DNA of 64,000 nucleotides from Caecibacteroides pullorum (GCF_019239235.1 NZ_JAAZTS010000002.1:124001-188000), one strand, 5' to 3'; shown: positions 34,683 to 45,640, numbered from the stretch's first letter. The notes: generated by a model not told the origin, from the letters alone. Program-made: numbers and translations.

Positions 34683-37600
34683 TCAAATAGAGTCTAACCA
34701 TTCTGTAAATCCTGAAATTGTTTCTGCGCCGCCGAATTTATACAAACTTCCATTTATCGATATTACAAATAAACCATCATCTGCTACAATAAGCGTATCA
34801 TCTAAACTCAGCGTTTTCAAATATCCATTTAATGGAGGAAGCTTATAATATCTGTCAGTATAAATCAAAGCCGAAGATTTAGATCCTGTTGCCGCACCGA
34901 GAACTTGGATGTCTATATAACCATCAAAATCATTTATTGTAAAAATTGGATTACCATTATTATGAATAATAATGTTACCATCAATTCTAACCTGTGTTAG
35001 ATCAGCACGATTAAATGAACCACCTTCTGCTGAAAGATCTTTAATTTTTACATTACCTTCCGCATCAATATACAATTTATCATTAGGAGTATTTATTGAT
35101 TTCTTGAGAGTAATGTTTTCAAATGTTCCCTCTTTAAATGTTCCGCCTGTCGCAGTTAAGTCTTTAACAGATGTATTTCCGTCCTTATCAATATTGAAAG
35201 TACCATTTTTGCTAGAAATACTAGCGACAGTAACATTTTCAAAAGCTCCGCTTGTTGCATTAACTTCTCCTTTGATATGTGCATTTGTCTGCCATGTTTC
35301 GCCCTTCTCGTTTACCCTGAAAGGAGCATTATCTAAATCTGTGCTGCCTATAGCTAATCTTGTCTTATCGCCTTCAAGTGTACCTGATAATACTGTAGTA
35401 GGATTTCCATCGCTGTCGTATATTACGAGTTCGTTACTTTGCAAGAACTTAATCTTTGCATTTTTCGCAAGTAGGAACGAAAGGAATAACGAAGCAACAT
35501 TCTGGCTCGTTTGTTCCCAGTATGTAGTATCCCTGTATGTAATCGTTGTAGAAGAAATATGTGTCTTTTTGCAAATATAGGCTTCCCACCCAGTATCAAG
35601 CGTATTATTTTGAACAAGTGCAATGTCTAGGAATCGTATAGGCACGTCTTCCAATCCAGTATCATTTCGGTATTCTTTTCCAACAACCCATTCTGATACC
35701 CTTGTTGAACACCCGGATACCCCGGGACTACCGTCATCTCCAGGTTTTCCTGGATCTCCATCCTGTCCGTCCGAAAGTACGAAAACCGTTTCAGCATCAA
35801 GCATCTGCTCACCTTGATACAGATAGAACCTGATTGAATCCTTAATATTGGAGCAAGAGATATTGGAACGGTACTCGTAAACCGTCTCAACGCCTCCGTC
35901 AATACTGAATTTCATCGTCAATCCTTCCGGAAGTGTCTGGAGAAACGAAGCATTTTGGCCAGCCACCTTTTTGATGTGACAGGATATGTAGGCCGTCGAT
36001 AAGCTACCATCCTTTTCTATCTTTATACATTGTACGGATGGGAACAGGTCGTATATCACGGCATCCTCTCCTCCGCTGAACTTCGCCAGTATCAGCGTTG
36101 CAGACTTTATGTAAAGCGTATCCTTATATCGGTATGTGGCGTTCACACTGATCTGAATACGGTCTGTGGTAGATACTGATACTGATTGTACGGTCACCAC
36201 ATTCCCGGATGAGGTTGCTGTCACACCCTCGGGAACGTCCAGCGTCACACCTTCCACAGCTATTTCATCATTGCCGGAATAGGCACGGACGGTCGTAGAG
36301 AATGGCAGTCCTCCGGTAACGTTCCCAGATGAATCTACAGTCAGGACACCCATCTCGTTATCCAGATCTATCAGTACCGGGGTGATACCGTCTTTGACGA
36401 ACGTAAGCGTATAGGTCTGCCTGAATTCCGCATTCCCTTCGCAGTTTACAACGATGTCTACGTATGCATAGTTCGTGTCAGTCACTCCTGTTATATATAC
36501 CACACCATCCTGTTGCACGCAGGTGCATCCGTGTGGTTCTACATCGACCAGGAATTTTCCGTTCCCGAACGTTTCACTGTAGTACAGTTCCTCTTTACCT
36601 CTGAATGCCTGTATACGGGTCTTTAGTCTATAATTCGAAACGACAACATCGCTTTCCCCGGAATATACGTCACTTTCCCCAGAGTACACGTCGCTTAGTT
36701 CCAAGAATCCTGTAATTACATTCCCATTTTCGTCCAGTGTCACTATACCGGAATATTCCGACAGGACCACTCCGTATGCCGATTCGCCACGAAGATTTTC
36801 TTCCTGTTCCGGGGTAAACTGTATCTGCACTCCGGTAAAATAGTTGTTTTCGCTGTAGGTACCATAACCGCTCATTTCCATACCTCCGATGACAAGTCCG
36901 TCTAGAAGTCCGTCCTGCATGGATATATTCTTCGTAGGGTTGATGGCCCAGGTAGTCACATCCTTCAGTCTCCGTGTATAGTATCGTGTCTCGTAGGTAA
37001 TTGATTGTCTGGTTTTGTCTGTCGGGTTTCCATATGCAAAGAAATTCATACCTTGAATAGGGTGAACGGATGTTCCCTGTTGTAGTGAGTACCTAAACCG
37101 GTAAGTTCCGGCTACATTTTCAAGGATCTCAATCGGCATGAAATAGGATGTAGAGAAACCGGAATACGACCAGAACCCGTTGGCATCCTCTTTGTCCTCT
37201 GTCGCATTTTCTCCTATAATGTTGTGAAACGTACCACGGCAAAAGTCATTCACATGTGGAGTTCCCCACTGGCCTTCCAGCAGTTCCAACTCTGCTATCA
37301 TTTGTTCCGTATCTACGGACTTGATTGTGCCATAGGCAAAGCTGTTTGCCTTGTCGCCGGAAATCACATCGATGCAGTTAAAGGTTATCTGTGGTACAGT
37401 CAACGAGTCACGTAGTTTCAACGAACGCATTTCACCGTCTCCATATTGGTCTATTCGTGCCCCAGAACCACCAACCATGCCTGTTGTGAACTGCCCGAAG
37501 TCTGCACCTCCCAGGAAACGTTGGAGGAAAGTTGTCGAATCGGTCTTATCCTTCCTTAAAAATGTCGCAATAGATTTCAATGCGGAGAATACATTGCTGT

Positions 37601-39203
37601 CACTGGCTGGTGTGGAATCATTTGTTCTTATAACATATATTGAGCTTCCGCTTCCAGTGAACGTTTGCCCCTTGTATGTCAGCGTTCCTACACTTTCTTC
37701 CAATGACCCGATGCGTGAATATGCAGCACTTTCTCCTATCGTGTATGTGGGCGTGTCCCAAGGGATGTCGAGGTTAAACTCCCAGCCGATTACACGAGAA
37801 ACCCTACCATCCACAAAGAATCCTTCGTTTATGAGGTTTATCCGCTGGCCAACATCAAATGTACGGTTAACCTTATCCTCATAAACCCAGGTTGAATATA
37901 GCGGTACTGTGAATGTACTGTCATCAACCATCATCTTGTCAAGCCGCTTTTGTCCTTCCTGCATCAGCTCTTGTTCGGCTTCTGGCATTAACTTGTCTGA
38001 TACGAAAGAAGTATCATATCCGTATAGGACATATTTATCACCGTCCTGAGGCTTAATTATGTCATCTGGCAGAGGTCGTCCGTAATCTTCGTTTCGTATT
38101 ATCTCCCATTGATATGGATCATCACCGTTAGGATTGAATATTACTTCAAAGTCCATACCATTCATAAGTCCACTTTCAAAGATTACATGCAGTGTTTGGC
38201 CTTCTATAATGTATTCCTTCGAGAACTCAAGTTCTGTATCCCGATAACGGTAGAAAGTGGCCTCCGACATACTTCCATCTTCATTCTCGACCGTACTATT
38301 ATAGGATGTAACTTCAGAAATCGTTCCTATTCTTTTAGGGTAGATGTCGTCTATTATAAGAACCTCTTCAATTGCTTCCTCCTGACTCATCCCAGGATAC
38401 GCATCAAGATACGGCACTCCTTCAGGAAGCATCAGCCTCCTTTGTACCACGCCGTTCACGACCACCTGTTCGTTTACAGGGCGATAATTCACAGGAATAT
38501 TCCTTTCTCCTCCGAATACATATAGCCTTGTTGCAAATGTACCGGAACTTTCACTCCTTTGCATGTCGGATGCTTCCTTATACAGTTCTATCTTTACAGC
38601 ATCACCGAACTCGCATCTTCCGAAGCGGATAACGTTCTCTGTCACCCACCACTCACATTCAAGTGCTTCGGCCATCATGGTAAGTGCATCGAGCATGTTT
38701 GTATTCGAGTAGGTGAGTGCTACTGCTTTGTCGGGAACAGTATCATCTACTGCAAATGTGAAATCAGTTCCCCTGAATGTATATCCAAGTTCCTTGAGGT
38801 TTCTTAGGAAAATGCCCATGTGTACAGATAGCGAAGCTGTCAACGACCATCCCGCTTCCTGCCCGTGTCCTTCAGGAATGTATTTGAATATCTTGTTTTT
38901 CCACTTCATGTAATACGCTTCCATCTTAAGCTGATAATCATATCCACCTGTGGAGATATTCGGAACTGGGCTCTGCGTGTCAGTGACTTCGTATACTTTG
39001 GATAATCGTCCTCCTAATGAATCGTCAAGTACTCCTGCGAGGTCTGTATAATCACCTATACAGAAACGGATTGGTTCAGGCGTAGAAAAGCAGAGGATAA
39101 TGTAGTCCTCCTTCATCAGAGTAAACTTTCCCTTGGCCCCTTTATTGATAGGGGTGGTAAATCTTAATTGGCCAGATATGTCTTTGATGTCAATGGTTGT
39201 CAT
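34683..39203 (-). CDS. Large tail protein (tail-tip / minor structural)
   Basis: 1506 residues. The N-terminal 500 residues fit a tail-hub/endopeptidase-type minor structural protein. Two identical V-Y-S-G-E-S-D units stand in tandem near 845. Ig-like modules follow. A short collagen-like stretch (G-Q-D-G-D-P-G-K-P-G-D-D-G) lies near 1140. C-terminal repeats of the form G-T-F-x-x-x-T-V/L, F-N-I-D-K-D-G-N-T-S-V-K-D-L resemble fibre-shaft repeats. It starts the tail operon behind the dyad promoter at 39239. Confidence 0.82.
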   Translation of the reverse strand: MTTIDIKDISGQLRFTTPINKGAKGKFTLMKEDYIILCFSTPEPIRFCIGDYTDLAGVLDDSLGGRLSKVYEVTDTQSPVPNISTGGYDYQLKMEAYYMKWKNKIFKYIPEGHGQEAGWSLTASLSVHMGIFLRNLKELGYTFRGTDFTFAVDDTVPDKAVALTYSNTNMLDALTMMAEALECEWWVTENVIRFGRCEFGDAVKIELYKEASDMQRSESSGTFATRLYVFGGERNIPVNYRPVNEQVVVNGVVQRRLMLPEGVPYLDAYPGMSQEEAIEEVLIIDDIYPKRIGTISEVTSYNSTVENEDGSMSEATFYRYRDTELEFSKEYIIEGQTLHVIFESGLMNGMDFEVIFNPNGDDPYQWEIIRNEDYGRPLPDDIIKPQDGDKYVLYGYDTSFVSDKLMPEAEQELMQEGQKRLDKMMVDDSTFTVPLYSTWVYEDKVNRTFDVGQRINLINEGFFVDGRVSRVIGWEFNLDIPWDTPTYTIGESAAYSRIGSLEESVGTLTYKGQTFTGSGSSIYVIRTNDSTPASDSNVFSALKSIATFLRKDKTDSTTFLQRFLGGADFGQFTTGMVGGSGARIDQYGDGEMRSLKLRDSLTVPQITFNCIDVISGDKANSFAYGTIKSVDTEQMIAELELLEGQWGTPHVNDFCRGTFHNIIGENATEDKEDANGFWSYSGFSTSYFMPIEILENVAGTYRFRYSLQQGTSVHPIQGMNFFAYGNPTDKTRQSITYETRYYTRRLKDVTTWAINPTKNISMQDGLLDGLVIGGMEMSGYGTYSENNYFTGVQIQFTPEQEENLRGESAYGVVLSEYSGIVTLDENGNVITGFLELSDVYSGESDVYSGESDVVVSNYRLKTRIQAFRGKEELYYSETFGNGKFLVDVEPHGCTCVQQDGVVYITGVTDTNYAYVDIVVNCEGNAEFRQTYTLTFVKDGITPVLIDLDNEMGVLTVDSSGNVTGGLPFSTTVRAYSGNDEIAVEGVTLDVPEGVTATSSGNVVTVQSVSVSTTDRIQISVNATYRYKDTLYIKSATLILAKFSGGEDAVIYDLFPSVQCIKIEKDGSLSTAYISCHIKKVAGQNASFLQTLPEGLTMKFSIDGGVETVYEYRSNISCSNIKDSIRFYLYQGEQMLDAETVFVLSDGQDGDPGKPGDDGSPGVSGCSTRVSEWVVGKEYRNDTGLEDVPIRFLDIALVQNNTLDTGWEAYICKKTHISSTTITYRDTTYWEQTSQNVASLFLSFLLAKNAKIKFLQSNELVIYDSDGNPTTVLSGTLEGDKTRLAIGSTDLDNAPFRVNEKGETWQTNAHIKGEVNATSGAFENVTVASISSKNGTFNIDKDGNTSVKDLTATGGTFKEGTFENITLKKSINTPNDKLYIDAEGNVKIKDLSAEGGSFNRADLTQVRIDGNIIIHNNGNPIFTINDFDGYIDIQVLGAATGSKSSALIYTDRYYKLPPLNGYLKTLSLDDTLIVADDGLFVISINGSLYKFGGAETISGFTEWLDSI

Positions 39204-39226
39204 TGTTTGGTTTCGTACACCTTCAT
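39200..39226 (-). CDS. Eight-codon leader ORF before the tail protein
   Basis: ATG at 39226 opens an eight-residue frame, MKVYETKQ, whose TGA overlaps the ATG of the 1506-residue gene. A similar leader beginning MKEY precedes the portal gene. The arrangement suggests translational coupling; it is too short to be sure it is translated. Confidence 0.4.
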   Translation of the reverse strand: MKVYETKQ

Positions 39227-39238
39227 ACGATGTTTTTA

Positions 39239-39271
39239 CAAAAATACTAATAATGTTTGAAAATCAAACAT
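39239..39271 (-). promoter_or_regulatory. Tail-operon promoter with dyad operator
   Basis: Leftward -7 TATTTTTG (complement of 39239-39246), 18-base spacer, -33 TTTG (complement of 39265-39268). A perfect dyad ATGTTTG-AAAAT-CAAACAT (39253-39271) covers the -33 and spacer. One of four such promoters. Confidence 0.75.
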
Positions 39272-39272
39272 T

Positions 39273-39692
39273 TTATTGCAAATTCCTATTTTCTGGATTG
39301 GGCTCTTCCAATTTCAAAGTAAATTTCCCGATACCTTGCATGAACTGACTGAACTGACTGCATGATTTGTATATCATTCGATATACTAAATCTTTCTGAT
39401 ATGAGGTTTTTATTTCCAATGAACCTTTTTTCAGTTCTTCGCAGAAAGAGAGGTATCTTTCAAAAAACAGTTCTTTGGTAGGAGCTGTCAGATGAATTTC
39501 CAACGACAAACTTCTTTCGTCTACTTTTGCATTATCTGTTATGACCTTTTTCCCATGTTCAAGTCTTGATGAGTTTTCTATATACTCTTTATTGGGCGCA
39601 GGAGTCATCAGTGCAGATAGTGATGTATCAGTCATGCTTATTCCCCATGTGTCATAAGCATCTATTCCGTTAATATAAAGCTCTCCTTTCAT
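39273..39692 (-). CDS. Distal-tail-like small protein
   Basis: 139 residues, starting M-K-G-E-L-Y-I-N-G-I-D-A-Y-D-T-W-G-I. A short beta-strand start then helix, in the position (between tape measure and the large tail protein) where the distal tail protein usually lies. No signature motif beyond position and fold impression. Confidence 0.65.
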   Translation of the reverse strand: MKGELYINGIDAYDTWGISMTDTSLSALMTPAPNKEYIENSSRLEHGKKVITDNAKVDERSLSLEIHLTAPTKELFFERYLSFCEELKKGSLEIKTSYQKDLVYRMIYKSCSQFSQFMQGIGKFTLKLEEPNPENRNLQ

Positions 39693-39713
39693 AATAATAC
39701 TTTTGCGGTTACG

Positions 39714-42700
39714 TTATAAAGCATTCTTTAAGTTAGCATTAATGTCATCAAGTTTTTTACCAAATCCATCAAGTATCTTTTTTGCGAAAGTGGAAATGTC
39801 TTCCAAGTGTCCGTTAGATAAAATCATCAAGTTCTTAATTTCAAGAAGTGTTGCGTCGCTACTTTGTGCAGAGACACTTATGGATTGAAGAGATGATATG
39901 TTTTGTAGTATTTGCAGACCGACTTCATACAGCGCTGTAAATCTCCCGTTCAGCTCTTCGCCTGTATCTTGAGACATGGTTTCAAACCCTTTGGATGTAG
40001 CCTCCTGCTGGAACTTTGACCATCCAAATTGTTCGGCTAGCTTGTCCCTATCCTTAATCATAGCACTGATAAGTTCTTTATATTGTTCACGAAGTTTCTT
40101 CATCTCGTCACTGTCAATATTCTCACTGTCCCCGTACATATCCCATGTACTGATTAGATTCTGAATCTGGCTTTGGTACTTTGATTGTATGAATCCTCGT
40201 ATGATTGATTCTTTCAATTTCTCCTCGAAATTATTACACATGTCCTCGTATGAAGTTGCCATGTCGGAAAGCTGAGAAGTGAAATCATCCCTCATTGATT
40301 CAAAAGTTATGTTGGAGAATGTTTCTGCTATTTCTTCAACCACTTCTTCCTCTTCCTTAATGAATCGGTCAGCCCATGCGTATTGTTTTTCGAGACTGTC
40401 CATTACCCCCTCAACCATTCCAGCCAGTGCGTCTCCCTCTTCAGCTGAAATGATGCCGTCCTTGAACATTTCAGCCATTTGTTCCCTCAATGAATCGATG
40501 AAAGGGGTAAGATCCATAGAAAGAGCTTCCAGTACCATGCTTTTGATGATACCGTTGATGAAGTCCTTTGCCGAATCCGCTTTTTTTTCAGCACCGGACC
40601 ATACGTTTATTAAAGCGTTAGCCAAATTACTAATTTGAGTCTGGGTGTTCTGCCCGAAGATGGCATCCAGTTGAGCCTTCTTATTCTCTTCTATTTGATT
40701 GTTTACTTCCTCCAGCTGTTCCTCCCACTCATTCACAAGCGAAGAATCGCCACGCTCACCAAGAGCTTTCTCCGCTTCCAGCCTTTCCAGTATGAGGTCA
40801 CGCTGCTGCTGGAGGATTTCATTCTGCTGCCGTAGAAGCTCCGCTTTATTCGAGGAATAGGCTTCCGATACTGAATCTGATAGTCTGTCGTAGGCATCCT
40901 GCAAGGCTTCCAGTCCCTCGATGTCCGATTCTTTGAACAACTCTTCAGCCCAGCTGTACTTGTCCGACAGCTCCTTGTTCAGGTTGTTTACAATCTGCTC
41001 GATGGATAATTGTTCGTCAGCCGTGACAACTCCGTCCTTCCATGCCTCGATAAGTTTCTCACGGATATTCTCTATCACCGGGGAAGCGTCTGCCTTCATG
41101 GATTCCGTCACCATGTTCTGAACCATGCTTTCAACGAAATCCTTGGACATTTCCTGTATGCTTCCACCGTTGCCTAAAGCTTCGGTATAGGCAGATACGA
41201 AGTTCGCGATGGCCGACTGGATGTCTTCACCGAAGATGGCGTCCTTCATGGCCTCTTTGTTGTCTTCTATCTGAGTGTTTATGTCCTCAAGCTGTTCCTT
41301 TAGCTCATCAGAGGACATACCTGCGTCTATGCGTTCTTGTATCAATCGTGCCTGCTCCCTTAAGTTTTCATTTTGCTGCTGCAGTATTCTAACAGATTCG
41401 TTTGAGTAGGCTTTAGAAACCTGTTTAGAAAGTTTTTCATAAGCTTTTTGTAATTCATCTAAACCCTCGATAGAACTTGAAACATCTCCAGAACCGCTAG
41501 ATTCTCCGGGAGTAAAACCTTGGCTCGCTGCCCATTTATCCCATTCTTCCGCAGCATCCGAAGCACCAGCAAAAACTGCTCCTAAGCCGTTATATATATC
41601 GGCCATTATGTTGGCCAGCTCCTTTTGCGTGTCCTCAACGGAATCCAGCCCGTACGCGGCACGCATACGCTCCTTGAATGTTTCGAGATAGGTTTGCACA
41701 TACAATTCCTGAATCATTTGCTTACCTAGTTCATCTATAACTCCTGAACCAACCTCACGGAATTGTTCCCAAGCATCAGTTCCATTTCTGACTGAATCGA
41801 AAATGATATCTGTGATGTCTGAGCCCAGGCTTCCGAATGTTGAAGCAAGCATTTCGTCGATTATTGATATATTTTCATCATAAGCATTTTTTAAATCAAT
41901 AACATTTTGTATCTGTTTCCTTTGCTCGTCCGATATCTGAGTATTGGTTTCGAGAAAAGCTTCTGCGGCTTCTACATTAAATGTTCCATCATCGTTCCAA
42001 AGCTCGGGCGCAAGATCTTTCAAAGCCGTGTATTCGTCCTTCTTTCCCCAAAAGTTTGCCCATCCGGATCTATCCTTTGTTTTTACGGCCATCGCCTGCA
42101 AGTCGGTATACCCCTTCTCATAAGCCTCCATTAATGCTTTAGTTTCCTCACTAATTTTTTTCCCAAATCCGAAAGAACCGAAAATTGGCGCAAATATGGC
42201 TGCACCTAGATTCTTATACTCTTCTTCAATTTCAAAATCCGAAGTTCTTTGAAGTTCTTCATTATACTTCTCGAGAGCTTCCTGAGCGAGCTCATAAGCG
42301 TCTCTTGCCTTTTCTATACTGGATGTTCCAAAAATCGAATCATAGTCTTCGTCTTTAAGAGAAAGAGAGATTTTTTCAATCTCACGCAGGAAATCTATCC
42401 TGTTCTGTTCATATTCATAAGCTTCTGATTGCAGCTGGGCCATTGAAGCTACTGTTTGAGTTATCATGTTAGATGCACCTCCTACAATAGCTCCTATCCA
42501 ACCGCCACTTTGAGCACCTTGCCCTGCCGCCTGCAAATTCTGCGAAAATGCACTGAACTGGTCGGAGAACTCTTTGAACTTCGCGTCTCCTGTTGCTTCC
42601 GCCAATATGGATACTTGCTCAGCCAGAAAACCTACTGCATCAGAAGCCTCAAGTGCTCCATCTTTAAGATAAGAAACGCCTTTACCATACTCTGCTTCAG

Positions 42701-45488
42701 ATTGACTTTGAAGAAGCTTTTTCTTTTCTTCATTGGTCTCTTCGATTGCTCTTTTTGCAAGTTCGGATGATTCCTTAATCTTTCTGAAGCCCTTAACTAT
42801 TCCATCAAACGGATAATCTGTTCTCTTGTCGAGCTCGTCCTGTTTTTCTATGAGAGCGTCATATATTTCTTTGATGGATTCAGCGTCTCCCTTGAGCGCT
42901 TCCAACTGATCTTCCGTAAATCCAAGCGGCTTCTCAATGCTTATACCAGATAAGTATTCGACAAGTGTTTTCGCCTCTGCTATTACTTTCTTGAGTGATG
43001 CTTTTGTCATTGAAGAGGAATCCGAAAACAAACGTGCGAATATGCCGGAATCGTTGACAAGAGCCTTGGACTCTTCATCCGTTATTTCTTTCACGGCCTT
43101 GGCGGCCTTCTCCTTGGCAACCTTGATGGCACGGTCAATATTGGCAGAATTTTCTTCTGTGCGTTGTGTCTCCAGATACGTTATGTCTTCATTCAGTTGT
43201 TTCTCGATAGCCTCTCTTTGAGCGGCGTAATCCTGATATTTCTCCAGCATTGATTGTAGTTTCTGCTGTTCTTCTTCAACGAGGCCAGATAACCCTTCTT
43301 TACGTTTTTCGTCAGCAAGAGTTTTCATTTGCTTCACTTCATCAGTCTCTCCATATTTAGCCTTCGCCTTATTGTAAGCGTCAATTTCTTTCTGATAGTC
43401 CAGCTCGATTTGCTTTCTTTTCTTCTCGGAGCCTTCCTGCATCAGATTGATTTCATCTTGCTGGTTTTGGAAACGAAGCTGGAGAAGTGCTTCGGCAAGT
43501 TGCTCTTGTTCTTTCTTTTCTTCTTCAGCTCTTTTTTTGGCATCATTAATGGCCTTGTCGGATGTTATTCCTCCAAGTGATTCGTATTTCTTCTTTTTAT
43601 CATCATAGTCTGTTTTCGCATCTTCATATTGTTTTGAGGTGAAAGCTTTCTTGTCATTTTCAATCTCTTCAAGCTTCTTTTTAGCCTCCTCCCATGCTTT
43701 CTTGGCAGCGTCGTAATCTTTCTGGTAATTAGTTTGATTTTCCTTTGCGTCAATGCGAGACTGCTTTGTTGATTTTGCAGTATCAATCAACGTCTTAATG
43801 TCTTTTACCTCAAATAACGCTTCGTCAGATAAAGAGCCTTTTACATCAATAGGAAGGCGCATTTTTATTTTCCCATTTTCACCTTTCCCCTTTATTCGCT
43901 TTTCGAGTTCTGATATATATCGGTCAAACTCGTTAATATCAATATCTTTTAAACTGGAAATAAATTGTTCGGAAATTCCTTTCCCTTTATCCTGTAATAA
44001 TATATCGCGTTCAGCACGAAGTTCTTTTAGTTTCTTCACATAACCATCAACTCCCTGCTGACCAGAAAGTGATTTCAGGAGATTTTCATAATATGCAATT
44101 TCACTTTCAATATTAGCAAAATCCTGTTTCTGTTTTTCTCCAGCCTGCCTTGCGTCTTCTTCAGAAATTTTTTGTTTGAGTTTTAGTATGTCAGCAAGTT
44201 TGATAGTCTCTATGTCATATTGTGCAAATATCTTCGGATATTCTTTCCGTAACTCCGCAAGGCTTTGTCCTCTTTGTAAGTCGGATAAGGCAATGTCTCT
44301 CGAACTTTCAATAAGAGCATCAATCTTTCTTTTATGATCTTCTGCTTCCTTTTGTGCTTCCTGCTGCCTCTCATTCAACCTTTTCTGCGCTTTTTCGGCT
44401 TCAGTGGAACTATCATGAAAATTCCATATAGCGGCTGCCACTCCTGCGACTGCAGCTGCAACGGCTACATAAGGATTTGCAAGCATAGTTGCATTCAGTA
44501 GCATCTGTGCCTTTTGTGTCGCAACAAGCCATCCGTAATGGATTACTTCTTTTGTAGTTAAAGCAGCAATCCCTGTTGCTTGCAATGACTGCAAAGCGGT
44601 TACAGTCATAACAGCTACTTTGTACGTACCATAAACTGCGACAAGACTTGCAATAACAGTTCCAACTTTCTCGTAATTCTCAATTAAAGAAGAAACTCCG
44701 CTAAGAGCCTCATTGATAACTCCCTCGTTGGCCTTACCGATTTCATTGAACATCGTTTCAATGGAATCTTCAATGTTGGATATTTGCCCAGCGATGGTTT
44801 TAGATTGTGCCTCCATCAGGCCACCGAACTTACCGCCTTCATTGGTGAGTTTTTCAATGACTTCCTGTACTTCTGGGAAGCCTACTTTTCCAGCTTCCAC
44901 CAATCCTTTCACTTCATTCTCGGCAACACCGAATTTGTCGGCCAGCATTTCAATCATAGGAATACCACGACTGGTGAACTGGTTGAAATCTTCTGTGTAC
45001 AGACGGCCCTGAGCACGGGTCGTACCATACAAATACACTAAATCGCCGAGTGGAATGCTAAGACCGGCGGCAATATCACCAAGCCTGATAAGAGTTTCGT
45101 TGACACGTTCCGCTTCAATTCCGTATGCAAGGAGTTGTTTGGCGCCACCGGCCACGTCCTGCAAACTGAACGGAGTTGTTGCGGCTGTCCGTATCATTTG
45201 CTCCATAAGCTTTTCAGCTTGCTCTTTGCTACCAAGCATGGTAGTAAAAGCAACTTCAAGTTTCTGGAACTCTCCACGGATTTGTGCAGCCTTCGATATG
45301 AATTCTTTGGCCGAAAAACCGACACCGATTGCCGCCGCAGACCTTGCAAGGCGATTAAACAAATCTTCGATGTTTCCACCTTCTTTTTCTACGGTTCTTG
45401 AAACAGACTTGACGCCATTTTCTGTTTCTTGTAGTTTACGAAGTAAATTGGTGTTATCACCAGTGATGTCAAAATGCAATCCTGCCAT
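39714..45488 (-). CDS. Tail tape measure protein
   Basis: 1924 residues from ATG 45488 (a frame from 45560 adds 24 unlikely residues). The N-terminus has the tape-measure domain (F-I-S-K-A-A-Q-I-R, L-E-V-A-F-T-T-M-L-G-S-K-E-Q-A, T-T-P-F-S-L-Q-D-V-A-G-G-A-K-Q-L-L-A-Y-G). Hydrophobic segments follow near 330-380, then long coiled coil. The C-terminal third carries two copies of a roughly 190-residue module. Length sets tail length. Confidence 0.92.
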   Translation of the reverse strand: MAGLHFDITGDNTNLLRKLQETENGVKSVSRTVEKEGGNIEDLFNRLARSAAAIGVGFSAKEFISKAAQIRGEFQKLEVAFTTMLGSKEQAEKLMEQMIRTAATTPFSLQDVAGGAKQLLAYGIEAERVNETLIRLGDIAAGLSIPLGDLVYLYGTTRAQGRLYTEDFNQFTSRGIPMIEMLADKFGVAENEVKGLVEAGKVGFPEVQEVIEKLTNEGGKFGGLMEAQSKTIAGQISNIEDSIETMFNEIGKANEGVINEALSGVSSLIENYEKVGTVIASLVAVYGTYKVAVMTVTALQSLQATGIAALTTKEVIHYGWLVATQKAQMLLNATMLANPYVAVAAAVAGVAAAIWNFHDSSTEAEKAQKRLNERQQEAQKEAEDHKRKIDALIESSRDIALSDLQRGQSLAELRKEYPKIFAQYDIETIKLADILKLKQKISEEDARQAGEKQKQDFANIESEIAYYENLLKSLSGQQGVDGYVKKLKELRAERDILLQDKGKGISEQFISSLKDIDINEFDRYISELEKRIKGKGENGKIKMRLPIDVKGSLSDEALFEVKDIKTLIDTAKSTKQSRIDAKENQTNYQKDYDAAKKAWEEAKKKLEEIENDKKAFTSKQYEDAKTDYDDKKKKYESLGGITSDKAINDAKKRAEEEKKEQEQLAEALLQLRFQNQQDEINLMQEGSEKKRKQIELDYQKEIDAYNKAKAKYGETDEVKQMKTLADEKRKEGLSGLVEEEQQKLQSMLEKYQDYAAQREAIEKQLNEDITYLETQRTEENSANIDRAIKVAKEKAAKAVKEITDEESKALVNDSGIFARLFSDSSSMTKASLKKVIAEAKTLVEYLSGISIEKPLGFTEDQLEALKGDAESIKEIYDALIEKQDELDKRTDYPFDGIVKGFRKIKESSELAKRAIEETNEEKKKLLQSQSEAEYGKGVSYLKDGALEASDAVGFLAEQVSILAEATGDAKFKEFSDQFSAFSQNLQAAGQGAQSGGWIGAIVGGASNMITQTVASMAQLQSEAYEYEQNRIDFLREIEKISLSLKDEDYDSIFGTSSIEKARDAYELAQEALEKYNEELQRTSDFEIEEEYKNLGAAIFAPIFGSFGFGKKISEETKALMEAYEKGYTDLQAMAVKTKDRSGWANFWGKKDEYTALKDLAPELWNDDGTFNVEAAEAFLETNTQISDEQRKQIQNVIDLKNAYDENISIIDEMLASTFGSLGSDITDIIFDSVRNGTDAWEQFREVGSGVIDELGKQMIQELYVQTYLETFKERMRAAYGLDSVEDTQKELANIMADIYNGLGAVFAGASDAAEEWDKWAASQGFTPGESSGSGDVSSSIEGLDELQKAYEKLSKQVSKAYSNESVRILQQQNENLREQARLIQERIDAGMSSDELKEQLEDINTQIEDNKEAMKDAIFGEDIQSAIANFVSAYTEALGNGGSIQEMSKDFVESMVQNMVTESMKADASPVIENIREKLIEAWKDGVVTADEQLSIEQIVNNLNKELSDKYSWAEELFKESDIEGLEALQDAYDRLSDSVSEAYSSNKAELLRQQNEILQQQRDLILERLEAEKALGERGDSSLVNEWEEQLEEVNNQIEENKKAQLDAIFGQNTQTQISNLANALINVWSGAEKKADSAKDFINGIIKSMVLEALSMDLTPFIDSLREQMAEMFKDGIISAEEGDALAGMVEGVMDSLEKQYAWADRFIKEEEEVVEEIAETFSNITFESMRDDFTSQLSDMATSYEDMCNNFEEKLKESIIRGFIQSKYQSQIQNLISTWDMYGDSENIDSDEMKKLREQYKELISAMIKDRDKLAEQFGWSKFQQEATSKGFETMSQDTGEELNGRFTALYEVGLQILQNISSLQSISVSAQSSDATLLEIKNLMILSNGHLEDISTFAKKILDGFGKKLDDINANLKNAL
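40340..41470 (-). repeat. Tandem module duplication inside the tape measure gene
   Basis: Two related modules of about 183-190 residues: the first from about 41470 to 40921 (begins E-G-L-D-E-L-Q-K-A-Y-E-K-L), the second from about 40920 to 40340 (begins E-G-L-E-A-L-Q-D-A-Y-D-R-L). Each ends with Y-x-W-A. Boundaries are approximate, read at protein level; a partial third copy may follow. Confidence 0.7.
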
Positions 45489-45608
45489 AGTCTTTTCGTC
45501 CTTAGATGAGCGGCGTACAACATCATACGCTTCTGCAAAGTTAGAAAAAATGTGATACATCCAATAAAAACGCTATAAGATAATTTTCTGATATTCTTGA
45601 TATTTTAA

Positions 45609-45640
45609 TTTGGTTGCCAATATTATATATAATATCTTTG
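45609..45640 (+). promoter_or_regulatory. Promoter of the rightward cargo genes
   Basis: TTTG (45609-45612), 20-base spacer, TATCTTTG (45633-45640), 29 bases before the ATG at 45670. It lacks the phage dyad, so these genes can be expressed in the lysogen independently of the virion operons. Confidence 0.75.
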
